Below, in pieces: positions 63,424-64,000 of a stretch of 64,000 bases of DNA. Source of the DNA: Prunella strophiata (Eukaryota > Chordata > Aves > Passeriformes > Prunellidae); contig JAZBQD010000019.1 of NCBI GenBank assembly GCA_036583965.1, positions 20,959,085 through 21,023,084 on the forward strand. The letters run 5' to 3'. Below the pieces are notes generated by a model. The model worked only from the letters and a program-made list of their open reading frames with translations, did no database searches and was not told where the DNA came from. Numbering within the stretch: the stretch's first letter is position 1; each line of letters opens with the position of its first letter. A program made the translations under genes and the position numbers.

Positions 63424-64000
63424 ATCAATCTACAATGTCTTATTAATAATTTTCAAGCAAGAGGAAACTTTGCTCTGAACATTTGAAAATCTCCACCAAG
63501 AGATAAACTAACCTATAACAACAGATAGTAGCATTGCATCAAAATGCAGAGAGGATGGATCTCAACAGTGTTCTGTAGTCTCAAAGAATGACCTTGCCTC
63601 ATGCTCCTGAGTCAATAATGATGGCAACAGCACAGCAGGTATGAGCCCAAACCCTAATGTTGAATCAATAATCACTGTGCTGGGTCATGGCCCCGCATCA
63701 ATCTGAGATGGTTTTACATTATGATGTTGCAACAGCTTGTCTGATATTGCAAGGTCATCTTGCACTGGTTTGGTGGTACCATGCCATGATGTTGCATGAA
63801 TATATACAGATACTTGCCTGTGACAGCAAATGAGTATAAAGAGATGCTAAATTTTGAAATGACCATCAGGGAGTCATTGTGCATGATATTATTGATAATG
63901 ATTGGTGACTTGTATGTCACAAGGTCACTTAATTTTCTCTTTACAGGACAAATTCAGGTGAGAAGGAGTCCTAAGTAGGTAAAGTTTTGCCAAAACCAGC
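63424..64000. other. unique DNA, no gene recognised
   Basis: It holds two copies of ATGATGTTGCA (63721-63731 and 63786-63796) and a micro-exon-like motif at 63947-63957. The open frames here overlap on opposite strands and are not recognised. Confidence 0.45.

Noticed and set aside
1..64000. CRISPR arrays, bacterial operons, phage or plasmid modules
   Set aside because: No regularly spaced repeats, no dense long open frames and no ribosome-binding-site pattern. The CR1 and LTR content shows a vertebrate nuclear genome.

Overview
The window looks like AT-rich vertebrate nuclear DNA from a bird. The evidence is the repeat content. Two 5'-truncated CR1 LINE copies lie on the + strand, one carrying reverse-transcriptase remnants and one ending in the typical ATTCTATGATTCT-type tail. 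A solo endogenous-retrovirus LTR, of the type abundant in avian genomes (CCAGTTTAAA TATA region, TG...CA ends), lies on the - strand. A few very old amniote SINE/LINE fragments (MIR/L3-like) are also present. There are no operons, ribosome-binding sites, bacterial-style genes or CRISPR arrays. Nearly all open frames are short and unsupported, and many start at TTG or GTG, which means nothing here.

No gene could be identified by name. The window is best read as a gene desert or the inside of very large introns. Four places have weak gene-like structure. The first is a stretch at about 740-2500 on the - strand whose broken frames look like a decayed coding sequence. The second is a 106-bp open segment at 22960-23065 (+) between a good splice acceptor and donor. 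The third is a segment at 38997-39094 (+) after a very strong acceptor, ending in a stop codon and overlapping AATAAA signals. The fourth is an 11-nt micro-exon-like motif at 63947-63957. None is proven.

Layout. 1-2850: possible decayed coding remnant. 2850-10860: unique AT-rich DNA with simple repeats and one possible conserved non-coding block (8880-9110). 10861-11740: CR1 fragment with a destroyed reverse transcriptase. 11741-22950: unique DNA with two ancient repeats (17315-17475, 18045-18250), a TAACTAAC-type minisatellite and a small CpG cluster (19080-19300). 22950-50640: mostly featureless, with homopolymers, AACCA-type low complexity and the two candidate exons. 50646-50976: second CR1 tail. 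50977-62857: a MIR-like SINE (57689-57835), AT microsatellites, a 30-bp perfect palindrome and a strong G-quadruplex candidate. 62858-63423: solo LTR. 63424-64000: unique DNA ending near the micro-exon-like motif.

Nothing here supports a new biological system. The observations most worth checking are the left-end remnant, the two candidate exons and the possible conserved non-coding blocks.
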